DNA from: Symbiodinium natans
Taxonomy: Eukaryota > Sar > Dinophyceae > Suessiales > Symbiodiniaceae
DNA: 64,000 nucleotides
Direction of reading: 5' to 3'
Assembly (NCBI GenBank): GCA_905221605.1
Contig: CAJNDS010002329.1
Location: 197,501 to 261,500 of the forward strand
This document shows positions 12,921 to 23,789 of the stretch, piece by piece. The notes beneath the pieces were generated by a model, which saw only the letters and a list, made by a program, of their open reading frames with translations, did no database searches and was not told the DNA's origin. The first letter of the stretch is position 1; every line of letters begins with the position of its first letter. A program made the translations under genes and the position numbers.

Positions 12921-13078
12921 AATCTTCATCATTCGTGTCCTCCTCCTCGTCCTCCTCGTCCTCCTCGTTCTCCTCGTTCTCCTCGTTCTCCTGGTTCTCC
13001 TCGTCCTCCTCGTTCTCCTCGTTCTCCTCCTCCTCCTCCTCCTCCTCCTCCTCCTCCTCTCATCCTTCTAGTCCTCGG
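12921..13078. repeat. CTC/TCG trinucleotide microsatellite
   Basis: Imperfect tct/tcc/tcg triplet tract (for example tcctcctcgtcctcctcg) ending in a pure (ctc)n run near 13025-13060. It creates a poly-Ser frame and a Pro-Arg frame on the plus strand, both artefacts of the repeat. Confidence 0.9.
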
Positions 13079-16000
13079 CATCGTCGTTGCGGGTCGTCGC
13101 AGTGGTCGTCGTCGCCGAGGTGGCCGCCATCATCATCATTGTCAAATTTTTTCATCAGCAGCAGCACCACCACCACCTGTACCAGCAGCACTTGTCCTCC
13201 TAGTCATCTTCATACCACCAGCACAAGCACCATCGTGATCATGAGTTCGCCCAACCGAACAACTATCATTCACGACCCTCTGCCGAAGCAAAACGGTCAA
13301 AAGGCAGGCATGCAATTGTAAGCACGGGATGTCCGAGCCGGCCACACTCCTCAAAGTGCTTGATGTTCGTAGCCTTCATTCGACAAAACCGGGAAGAGGC
13401 TGCCTGAATTTCGCTAGTAATCGCAGCAACTAGAGCGGAAGAGAGGTTTAGTTGAAACAGAAACATGGGCATGGCACCGAACAGTATCCTAACGGTTGGG
13501 CATGCTCTTTCCTTTTGCTAATCAACTCACTAAGAATGGGATTCACAAGCACCATAGAGCCCCGGAGAGAAGTGACAAGAACCACATGTTGTCACATGTT
13601 TCGTCACAGATTGGCTTCATCTGGCTCTACTTCACGACCCTGGCGGACTCAGCAAGCGAACCTCCACTCGCTGGCAAACGTTGTCAGGCCCACCGAAGCT
13701 GTTGACCTCTGCTTCTCGCATGTTGCTAGGGCGCATCTCAACACAAGTCAGATGCCCTGGCCAGTGTGATCAAGGTCGTCCATGGCCTCAGCAGGACTGC
13801 TTTCGGCCCGCTTACAATTGCGAGCCTGAAGAATCAATCGCGTGACTAACTTAGGGAAGATGCTCGAACTCTGTGTCCAAGCTTTCTCGCTGCGCTGGGC
13901 CTGCAATGGCTCGGGCGAGCAGGGCGAGCAAAGCGAGCAGAGCGCACGCCATTGCCCTCTCAACTCGAGGCGTTGCCGACTGCCTGCAGCACTCTCCAGG
14001 TCCGGATCGTCAGGGCCCTCACCGACCGGAGCCACGGCCCGGGCCCTGAGAAGCCTGTCTCGGGAAAACATCGAAGAAATGACATAAACACAAAGCGCAA
14101 AGATCGCGCCATGTAGGCGGCAAACCAAGCCTGGCAGCGCCAAGTAACTCCATTCCTCGCTCCAGTCGTTCCAAGCTGTCTGCCTGTGACCGTAGTCAGG
14201 CCAAATTGGACGCTGCATATCCCCCAGTTACTGAAGATGCCTTGTTGAGAAGACTGACCAAGCGAGTGATCCCTTCCAGTCCAGTTCTTCTGGCAATTTG
14301 GAGGAGGTCCTGAAATCAAGTTTACATGTGAATACGCAATCACCAGCGATTGAAAAGTTTTTCGAGTAAGGCTCAACAACGCCCGTGCACGGTTAGCACC
14401 ACCCTTACATACTTTTGTGCTTGCGTGCCTGGAGCATGCTGTGAATTGGAGCAGCCTGCTCTGACCTGGCAACAAAGGAACTGTTCGAAACGTCAGAAAG
14501 TGAACATGATCTCACAAATCGGCGGGTGCGCGACGATGGTCCAGGCAAGGTGCAAACAAGTGCTTCGGATGTTCCACCGGCGCTGGAAACTGCAGAGCAT
14601 GTACCGCAGGAAGGCCCTACACTGCCACATGCTGATAAAGCTGCGAGACGAGTAGGACTACGGGCCTGATAAAGTTAATGCAACTTTTCTTACCGATGGA
14701 ATTAAGTAACTGGGCCAAGAGCCTTCTCGCCGAGTCGCGCTATCCAACCATTCTGCTTGGAGGTTTGATGGGGTTTGAACTGTTCTGCCGCGAGACTGTG
14801 GGTGGTTTGTCCAGTCACGAGCAAGCCCTCACAAGGTGTCCAGCTTTGGTGTCGCAAAGGTGTTCCCGATCAATCCAGATCAGTATTTCGAGCGCTCCTA
14901 CACTTCTGTAAAATCGAAATGTGCAAAGTCGAAAAGCCGTTGCCTATCTCGAAGGCCACGGTTGATGAGACTGCGCCGGTCACGGAATCCTCAAAGATCT
15001 CGCCTGTGGCCGAACAGCTGCGAAGCTCGAAGCTTGAAGGAGAACTGAGATGCCCAATGTCCACATGAGGCCACTGCGATCATCTGCAGGATTTGATAAG
15101 CGAATCAAGTTCAAGCAAGAGACCTGTCATCTCACCCGACTCAGAACTGGGCAAGTTGAAGGGTACCCCCGAACCCCTATCGGATAGGATAAGCATCATG
15201 CCCCTAAGGGCCTGACAACATTAATCAGGTCGGTCTTCCCCACTATGTCGACAAAGTCCTCGACAAGGAGGGAGTGACTGAGTTCAACTGTCCCAGCAGC
15301 GCAAATGTTGGGTGCGCCATGGCGCACTGCTCCTCTAAGGAGCCGAGACGTCGAGTCAGCTGCGCAAGCCAGCCACCAACCTTCGAGGAGAGATCAGGGA
15401 GAGTCGCTTTTAAATTTCAAACACGAACCACAATTTTTTTGTGATCATGTTCGAAGTCACGCACAAGTATCTGCCTTCGTCAAGCTGGGCTGCCGTAACC
15501 GACCGAGACCACAGTTGTTCACCTCAGCGCAAGAGATATCTGGAGGCATTTGGCGAGATTTGAGACTCCATGCGCACCTGCTCCATCACCTTGAGAAAAG
15601 ACCTGTCATTTGAGTTCATGCCTGGACTTCAGATGACAAGCAGCAGATTCCACCTGGCTGGAACTGGATAAACAGCCGCACTGACAAGGAATGCACCACC
15701 TGGCCGCATCGACACATGGATTTGAAGAGTTCAGAACCAGCATCTTGCGTAAACCGAACCGACCGGCTCGCGACAACCATCTCAGAGCAGACTCTCCGGC
15801 AGCAGCGACCTTGGAAGAAAGAGTTTGATTAGAGCTTCGATGTTGCTTCCCCATGGGGTGCCTCCTCCTCTGTTTGGTGCTGACCCTTGCTGCGGAGGAC
15901 CCCGGCTGAAACCAGCAGAGGCCTGCCCGTCTCACGGCGAATGACTCATGAGAGCAAGAGCTGTGCACAGTCGATGTGGGTGAGAACGAGAATCTTTTTT

Positions 16001-16312
16001 GAGGTTGCCCCAGGTGCCAGTACTCTGAGAACATGGCACCAGCTCAGCAACTGAAGAAAGCTTGACTGTGTCGAACACCTGGACAGCAACATTGCAAGAC
16101 GAGGCCTGACGAAGTTTGGCGGGTGACGCGCGGCCTGCAAAAATGCTTCTGAATCCATCTCGCCCAATACCTGTGGCGAGAAGAGCTGCGAAACTGCGAA
16201 ATCGGAAGCTTGCAGGCGTGTCAGCCTCTGTCAGCTGTCCTTGCAGGGCAGACTTGTTTCTCCGTAGCACCATATCCATTGGAGGTCTCACTCACCTTTT
16301 CGATTTTCCGGC
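13079..16312. other. No firmly supported gene; possible minus exons
   Basis: Minus-strand stretches at about 13360-13470, 13750-14060 and 14870-15060 have protein-like composition but do not connect by phase into a model I trust. The interval lies downstream of the FKBP stop codon, so these may be exons of the next gene in the array. A pyrimidine tract lies outside it, at 17097-17150. Confidence 0.35.
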
Positions 16313-18435
16313 TCACCGGAAAAATCCACCCTTTTCAAAGGATTGTAGAGAGACATCGAAGATCAGCGGGCCACAGGGACCACCGTCGTCACGTTCGCTC
16401 CCATATCCGAGAGCAGGCGGAACCCAAAGTCGACGCGTCTCGCCTTCTCGCATAAGCAGGATACCTCACAGCAAAGTTTGAAAAACACCCGCAATCACCC
16501 GCAATCTGAGCTACAAGGATTCATTTTCTGCAAGGTCGAGTCATGTGCGCACCTTCCCAGACACCCTTTGGCACATTCTTCTGTTGCAGTTCGACCGCTG
16601 GTCCACGCATCGATGAAGCCTCAAAGAGCTGGCCATCGGCGGTCCAGCCATAGTACACCACCTTAATGGAGAACCAGAACTCGAAGCACAGCCAAGCTGA
16701 GGCATGGTCTCTGACCGCGGCTGAAAGAGCATGCAAATAGCATGCAAGAAACGGTCACTTTTGTAGCTTCCGTCGCAACTTCCGTTCCATTGCCAGGTTT
16801 GAGAATCTTGGTTGCCAGGCCAGACCTCAGCTTGGCAAAGCCATTGGAAAAGCCACAGACAACGTGTGGCTGTAAAATTCAACGACACTTCGTGAACGTT
16901 TTGTGATCTCCGGCTTGGACTCCAAACCACCACAGCCTCCGTACTTAAGCGAGGAAAACGCATGTCGAAGTTGCGCGCTGTAGGGCTGCTTTTCTTCGAA
17001 GGCTCAACTAAGGCTCAATTCAACATGCTGGACGGTTGAGTCTTTTGACCTGCGTTCCGTGACCCAACTCTGCTGCAGGTGCTGCTGCGGACAAATTCCT
17101 CCTCCTCCTCTCCTAATCTTTCTTTTTCCTTCTCTTCCTCCCTTGTTGAAGTCTTCCGCCGCATCACATCGCCGTGCTGTCTATAGCATTGCGTGCAGGC
17201 ACACCAGCATCTAACAGGAACAGTTTGAAAGAAGGACAGAAAGGCACATCTGCCAAATGCACTGGGAGGGTCTTTGTGAACTCCGCATCCGAAGGCGGAG
17301 CATCAAGCCCTTCGGGGACTGGTGGCGGAGGCTGCCCACGCTTCAGCCCATACAGAGTAACATCAACTACAATGTCTCCTTAGTTGGATGTGAAACTGAT
17401 TGAAACTGCGTATAAGTTAGATCACCCGGGGAAGTGTCATGAAGGAGTACGTCCGTTGACACGCTCAAGCGGCCAGCTGGACCACCTTTGCCTGCACTTC
17501 CAAACGCAAGGTTGCTGGGGATCCACAGCCTGGCAGTCTCTCCTACCTCAGCTCTTACCACAAGCAATATCGTCTAATGTCGTTCACGAAAGCACTCTCC
17601 GGTCCTGTGGAATCTTCCCATATTATTTGCAGTCCAGCGGCGTTCATGTTCAGCAAACCTTCGGTCCAGCCGCGAATGACTTGGCTGACTTGGAAGGTCA
17701 TGCGTCCGCGCTTCCGGCTCGAGTCGAAGGTCCGTCCGTCGAGCTCATATCCTTGGGAATTTCACGAGAATGGGAAAGAGGACTGAAAAAAATATCAGCG
17801 CGGATCCTTGCACCAAGCCCTTGCTGTTGGCCCGGCCTGTGAAGTCAACAGAGACCTTGTCAAAGATGTACGGCTTCGAGCATTTCGTCGACTCGCAGTC
17901 AGCAGGCTTGAGAATCTTGAATTTGAGGCCACTCTTTGTGACCTGCACATTGAAACAGCTTGAGAACAGTGATGTCCACAGAAATACAAAGTGCTCATAA
18001 GCACCCCGGTGGCTCACAGGTTTCCCAGAACCTGCGCGTCAGGCGGGGGATTCTTCAGGTCTTTCGGCGCCTGCAATAGCTGACACGGATTGGCACAGTC
18101 TCGCAACGATAGCGAGCGAATTGCATAATGTTGCATCCTGACAGACTTCAAGAGAGAGGAGGAGGCCTTCTTTTTTTGCTGCTCTCCAAATGGGTCAAAG
18201 CCCTCTGCACAAGCAGTACCTGGTCTTAACACCTCAGGCAGCTCAAGCATGAAGAAGACACAAAGACTTCTTGGCAGACTCATGACGATGACTACACGTA
18301 CACCATGATTACACCCGACTTTGCCATGACTGGATAGGACTGCCTGTGCGACTGAAGTCGTCAGCAGCACGAGGTCTCTGCGATGAGCATCTCTGGAAGT
18401 TACTGCTCCACGAAACAAGAATCCAATGTCGGAGC
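16313..18435 (-). CDS. Protein with two FKBP-type peptidyl-prolyl isomerase domains
   Basis: FKBPs catalyse cis-trans isomerisation of peptide bonds before proline. Nine minus-strand exons join in phase: 18344-18435, 18167-18202, 17819-17942, 17642-17751, 17474-17546, 17261-17378, 16753-16825, 16553-16661, 16313-16464 (TGA at 16313-16315). Domain 1 runs from VTKSGLKFKIL through DGRTFDSS, VIRGWTEGLLNM, ARLWIPSNLAFG and GGPAGDIVVDVTLYG, so it keeps the Asp, Arg and Trp of the FKBP pocket and has Phe where many have Tyr. A Pro-rich linker leads to domain 2: SGLATKILKPGNG, VVYYGWTADGQLFEASS, VWEGILLMREGE, RRLWVPPALGYG. Domain 2 has Glu-Ala in place of the pocket Asp-Ser, so it may be weaker. Most donors are GC. 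The first traced exon has RRDLVLLTTSVAQ, reminiscent of a Tat-type thylakoid signal (inference). The start codon was not found. Confidence 0.85.
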
Positions 18436-18786
18436 CTTTGCAAGGCTCTGCGCGGGGGCTATTCCACAACTCATACGTCTCTTGACTATGCTTTCAAGCA
18501 AACCTTGCGCAGACAACTCGTTAGTTCGGTACCCAAATCCCACCAGACTCACACAGCAGCACCCCAGAAGTACCATCAGGTCCACGAGGGAAGAGGGAAC
18601 CCATTAGATGGCTACCACCCTCCCGGCCCGCTGCCTGAATTACAAATGCAAGCACCACCATCGACCACAGCAAAGGTGAAAGGCTCCCCGACAGCCCAGA
18701 TGAGAGTAGGACAGAGGAGAGAAAGAGACTTGCAGCCGTATACGAATGCTCTGCAGCGCACTGCTGAGCTGCTGATCGTCCGCGTT

Positions 18787-18881
18787 TCAAAATGCAGAAC
18801 AAGGTAGAACAATAGCGCTAGCATCAAGAAGTACAACCATTGAACATACTCTCGGTAAAAGCCAAGTTTCCTCTCCAAGAC
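18787..18881 (-). CDS. Possible exon with a membrane segment
   Basis: After an acceptor (ccaag then gtcttgg) the minus strand encodes VLERKLGFYREYVQWL followed by a hydrophobic stretch YFLMLALLFYLVLHF, a good transmembrane segment. It lies upstream of the FKBP exons and could be that gene's 5' part or belong to another gene. No phase-consistent partner was found, so this is only a candidate. Confidence 0.25.
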
Positions 18882-20400
18882 CTTGGAAATGACAAAGGCT
18901 GAGCTCAAAAGATGGGTTGGAAGATCTCACTGAAGGCGAAAGCATGTCAAAGCGGTGAAACGATTGATGCTGACCCCAAAGGGGCCAACCGGCAAAGAGA
19001 GAGAGAGAGAGAGAGAAAAAAAAAAAAAAAAGAGAGCGAGAGAGAGGAAGCAATAGAGTTGTGTCTTCTGCTATGGGCAAGTGTGTCTTGGCGGACATTG
19101 GGGGAAGTGTCCGTTCACACATCAGGGGATAGGAGTCAGCCTCCCTGAAAAATGACATGATGTACTGCATGATGTACTGCATCCAGGCCGACCTCTGATC
19201 CGAGTAAAGCTTTACATAATGGGGCAGGCCTTGCCGCAGCTGCGCTCACGTGAAAGCAAGCATGGCACGTCCCCTCTGCTGCTCTCATCTGACTGATCAG
19301 GACTGTCAGAGAGCGAGCAGAACGTGGCATCCGTCGATTGGGGCGAAGCGAGATTTGGCGAGAGCTGGCAAGACACTATCGAGGCGCTCGCTTTGGCTAG
19401 GAGCGCAAGGACCGAACTCAACACGAGGGTCCAGCGAGAAAGTTCAATTGAACCGAATGAAACATAATGAAACGCTAGCCACCTGATTGCTGACCGGCCC
19501 ACGCAACGAGCAGCAGCAGCCAGAAGACTCTTCTGCCACGTTGCGCTGCCATTTGCTGGAAGGGATCAAGCTGATCAAGGGCAAGACTGAGGCGTCTAAG
19601 GCCAGCTCACAGAATACAATACCCGTTCGGTGCACTTGCATCTGCAGTTCCTTTGACTTCTACTGGGCGTTTAATACACATATGTACAACTCGTGAAATG
19701 GCATCTATGCTTTCGTTTGGTTTTGCTTGCGACATCTGACAGAGATCTCCATACAAACTCTTCATGGGCCGACATAAGCCAAGCGGCTCCAAGCCGGGCG
19801 AGGAAGCGCCAACAAGCGCAGCATCACTTGAGGTCAGGCAAGAAAAAACAGAAACGCAAGAGAACTTGCCTGCCTTTGCAAGGACTGCTGGATGGCTAGC
19901 ATGGTCTTGACTGTCCAGCAACCCCTGCCTCACAACAACGTCCCAAGTCGAGAGCTGTCGAAGGCACGATCCGACCGACCTCGAGAAGGCGTCCCCGTAG
20001 CGGATGATGTCAAGAAGCCTGCTCGCGTCCTGGTAAAGAATAGAAACACACAAGTCTTACAAAAAGTCATGAATGCACTCTCTTAAGAGCTTGTAGGGCT
20101 GAATTAATTATGAGACGGACGGAAAAAATGCGCGGTGTCCGCGATACTCTATGAGTTTTGCTTTGGAAGACGAGGCCTGAAGCTTCTCCAGCGTTCGGAC
20201 GAGCCGGGTGAGCCCACCAACCTGTGCTCTCTGCGGAAAAGAACATCCGAGATACGAAGAAGCACGAGAAACTCAACAAAGAGAAATGTCACTTGCTCTC
20301 GTCTCAGAGTTTACAGAAATCACACCCAACCACAGCTTCGAGTGCTGGTCCGGCCTGTCCGACGATTTCAGTCAACTTCGTCAGATCCTTCGCCAAGAAT
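18882..20400. other. No supported gene; GA/A tract
   Basis: Contains a (ga)n run followed by a poly-A run at about 18996-19045. Open frames of up to 148 codons (19607-20053, minus) have no recognisable domain. Confidence 0.4.
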
Positions 20401-20415
20401 CCATTTTTTCTGAGC

Positions 20416-20757
20416 GTGTGTGTGTGTGTGTGTGTGCGCGTGTGCGCGTGTGCGTGTGTGCGTGTGTGCGTGTGCGCACATACGCATACCTACATACATA
20501 CGTACATACATACATACATACATCCATGCATGCATGCATGCATACACACATACATACATACATACATACATACATACATACATACATACATACATACATA
20601 CATACATACATACATACATACATACATACATACTTCTCCTTCGTCTTCTTCTTCTTCTTCGTCTTCTTCTTCTTCTTCTTCTTCTTCTTCGTCTTCTTCT
20701 TCTTCTTCCTTCTTCTCCTTCTTCTTCTTCTTCTTCTTCTTCTTCTTCTTCTTCTTC
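20416..20757. repeat. Compound microsatellite: GT/GC, ATAC, TTC
   Basis: Three adjacent simple arrays: (gt)n with gc interruptions at 20416-20475, (atac)n at about 20486-20632 with a gcat interruption, and (ttc)n at 20633-20757. A GC-rich stretch follows at 20758-20810. The arrays create artificial Tyr-Ile-His-Thr, Met-Tyr-Val-Cys, poly-Ser and poly-Glu frames. Confidence 0.95.
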
Positions 20758-21007
20758 GGGGCTTGGGGGGCCCGGCGGGCCCCTCGCGCAGCCGCGCGCC
20801 CAGGTTCGGTTCCGTGGTGAGACTTCCCCCTCCAATCCCGACCCCCTTTTTTCTTTGCTTGTCCCCCTGATTATCCAGTGACGAAGGTTAAGATAACCTA
20901 CGCTCCCAACTACAGATCTTCGGACAGGCTAGTATCGTTGAAGAGGTCCTTTGACCTGGGTGTTTCGGCCACAACACACTAAATGAAGGTAAGACACATG
21001 GCAGACT

Positions 21008-22266
21008 TCACCGCAGGTTCCTACTCTCCTCATAGGTTTTCCCCTCACTCAGTTGTGCTTGTTGATCCAAGTCACTTGTGCTCACCCCATCTGCACCCAC
21101 AGCTTCCAGCGCCCCCACCAGTTTCTTCAGGCTCGTGACTTTCTGGGGTTGTTCTTCTTCCGCTCGTTCGTCCAGCTCTTCTGCGCACTTTTCTTTCAAC
21201 GTGAGCTCTTCCACGGCGTCGAAGCTTTCGCCAGCTTCCTGTGGTGGCGTTTCCGCCCTCCACGCTGTCCTCCACCTTTACGACCTCGTTCCCCCACCAT
21301 TGCGCCAGCCATCTATCGATTGCTTTGACTGCTTCCCCCACCTCGCCAGCCACTTGTTGCTCCAGGAACGGCATGAGTCGTCTGAGTTTGTCTCGGGCCA
21401 GGAGCAAGTCTTGTGCCTGGGTCGCCTGCGCTGCATGCCTTGCCCGTGTAGCCGCCTCCCTTGCCCCCTGGCCCAACGCTGTCACGTCCGCTGGGTGCAC
21501 TTCAGCCATAGCTGACGCCCCGCTGTGTTGTTCCGCTGCCGCTGCGTTTTGGCTTTGCTCCCCTTGCCCCTGCTGCGTGATGGCTATGTAGACTTGATGG
21601 CATGTGTCCCCCCTGTGTGCCGCAACATCGCTTCGTATTGGCGCCTATCCAGTCCTTGGTGCAGCATGTCGAGCAGTTCGCCCAGCATGGTGATCGCTTC
21701 CTCGCATGCTCTGTTGCCTTGCTCCCTGGTGTGTGGTGCCACCGTTGTTGCTTGATGCAGTCTGCGACGCGCTGACTGGAACAGTGCCAAGAGAACCCCT
21801 ACATGCTCTGCTGCTTGTTGCGCTGTCGGTCTCCTCTGGCCATGCAATGGGTTGGCTAGCATCCCCCCGACGATTTGGACTTCCTCCCGCTCAGGAATGC
21901 AGACGAGGGCCCTTTAGTGTGGTTGCGCAAGATCCGCTGTCGGTGTTGTCGATGCTGCAGCTTGTGATGAGTCCCCCGGGTCTGCCGAGGAGCTTCCGGC
22001 TGCTGTGTGCTCTGCTGGTGGTTCGGGTGATGGGCCTCCCTCCTCTCGTGCTTTGTTGCTCGTAGCACCGCTCGACGACCCTGTGTAACCACTCCTCCTC
22101 CCTCTTCTTGTCCTCGGCGTCTGCTTTTTCCTTCCATCTGCTTCTGGCTTCTTCCCAATCTTCCTCCTCGCTGTGCGGTGTTGGCATAGGGGATGGCGAG
22201 GGCCGTGAGTTGGTCCATCTGGCCTCCATGCTCTTGCACGGTTAGCATGTGCACCGCTGCGTACAC
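21008..22266 (-). pseudogene. Frame-broken coiled-coil reading frame, possibly retroelement ORF1
   Basis: Over 1.2 kb the minus strand has protein-like sequence that hops between frames. Order 5' to 3': SEEEDWEEARSRWKEKAD near 22140; LLALFQSARRRLHQATT and GELLDMLHQGLDRRQYEA at 21584-21862; ARDKLRRLMPFLEQQVAG and AVKAIDRWLAQWWG at 21250-21510; LKEKCAEELDERAEEEQP at 21008-21214. It is rich in Gln, Ala, Glu and Arg and likely helical. No splice sites explain the frame changes, so frameshifts in a decayed intronless gene are more likely. A gag-like ORF1 of a retroelement is a guess from composition; no reverse transcriptase is attached. Confidence 0.35.
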
Positions 22267-23780
22267 GTGCGCTGCAGCCTGGTCTTGGTTCGCTCTGGAA
22301 CTATTATCTATCTCTCTCTCTCTCTCTCGTTATCTGTGTTTGGGGTCTAGGCTGGCATACAGACGAATCTTAAAACTGTACAGTGCTACTGAAGAGGAGC
22401 ATGTCATTCGTCTGACACTTTGAACAAGTCTGTTGGTACAAGTCCATATGTATAATATGTATATGCGTATATATATATATATGTATGTATATGTATATGT
22501 CTATGTTTGTGTTTACTTATGTGTGTATATATATATATATATATACACTTGTTCATCAAATATTGCTACGTATACATGCATGCATGTATGCATGTATGTG
22601 AGTCTTTTAACTAGCAGCGTCCAGAGTCCACGAGAGTCGCCCAGTTTAGGCTTGAAAGCCCGGCAACTTAAAGTTACAGACCAGTGCTCCGCACCGAGGT
22701 GCAAAGCAAGCACTGCGCATGTTTCCGGCACGAGTGCCCACAGCAACACCTACCAGCGGCAGGCAAAACGAGTAGCAATGCCCAAAATGGAAAGAAAAGC
22801 ACCCCTTCGAAAGTTGATATGTACTCACAGAGAAAACTTTGCACAAGCTAAAGCTAAAGACAGACGGCTTGTATGTGTGTCTATATGTTACATACATATG
22901 TATACATACCCATGGCATCAGGCATCAGACACGTCTCTGTGAGATTGCGCAAAATTCGGGCCTGGAACTGCCCACCTCCACGCCGCAAGGCCTCCAAATA
23001 ATCACAGACCTGCAGCTGCTTTTTTAGGATTTCAAGTGACGGCTTCACTTCAGTTCTTCATTCCAAGAGCCCGACTTGAGACAGCTGGACAGACCCAAGG
23101 GCTCTCAAAACGTGTGGCACCTTAGAGGCACTTAAAACTTAAAATGTTTGGGCTCATCGGCCATTCTGCTATCTCTCCACTCGTCTCAGATTGCAATGGT
23201 GCTTTGAGTGTTTGAACTGCTTTCATACCTTTTTTGCCCATCGCAGGCGACTCTCCCGACTTTGAAAGCTGCTCGAGCGCCGAGCATCCTTAAAATCGAC
23301 ACAAGCGGGTGTCTGTTCTTCGCCACGTGTCGATCTGGGTCAGACTTGCGCTGCGTATGGCCCGTATGGCAGTAGAAACCCTGGAAGAGCCTGCACCAGC
23401 ACTCAGATGCGCTCAGGATGCCTCGAAATGTGCCCAGGGCAAGGATGTGGACTGAGCCGTATTGCGCCATATCAGATCGTGAGCTGGTTCGAGATCTCGG
23501 TTCAGATAGGGACTACTTCTGCCCGCTCAGGTTCGCATTTGCATCCGTCCTCCGGATCGCGCAGATCGGCACAGGCTCAAGGAGTCAAGGAGTCAAAACG
23601 AGTCAGTACGAGTCAGAAGGAGTCAAGGATCTGCCTTGGGGACTTTGGGGCCGTCCTTGTTGTGACCTTAGAGACATGAGACATTGGAGATATGGGAGAC
23701 ATTGGAGACATGTGTACTTGGAGAAAAGTCTCCCGAACCGTCTCGGTTGAACACTCCGAAGTGCTCACGAGTGCTCACCA
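22267..23780. other. No supported gene; TA/TG and short repeats
   Basis: Contains (tc)n at about 22309-22328, TA/TG-rich tracts at 22440-22552 and gcatgcatg runs near 22577. Loose repeats follow: ggagtcaagg/cgagtcag units at 23577-23632 and gagacattgga units at 23671-23712. The channel gene ends within or just right of this interval. Confidence 0.45.
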
Positions 23781-23789
23781 AGCAGCGGC

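Noticed and set aside
12857-13321. Poly-Ser and Pro-Arg plus-strand proteins
   Set aside because: Produced by the CTC triplet repeat; no other support.
20208-20881. Frames of up to 220 codons rich in Tyr-Ile-His-Thr or Met-Tyr-Val-Cys
   Set aside because: They are the direct translation of the (atac)n and (ttc)n microsatellites.
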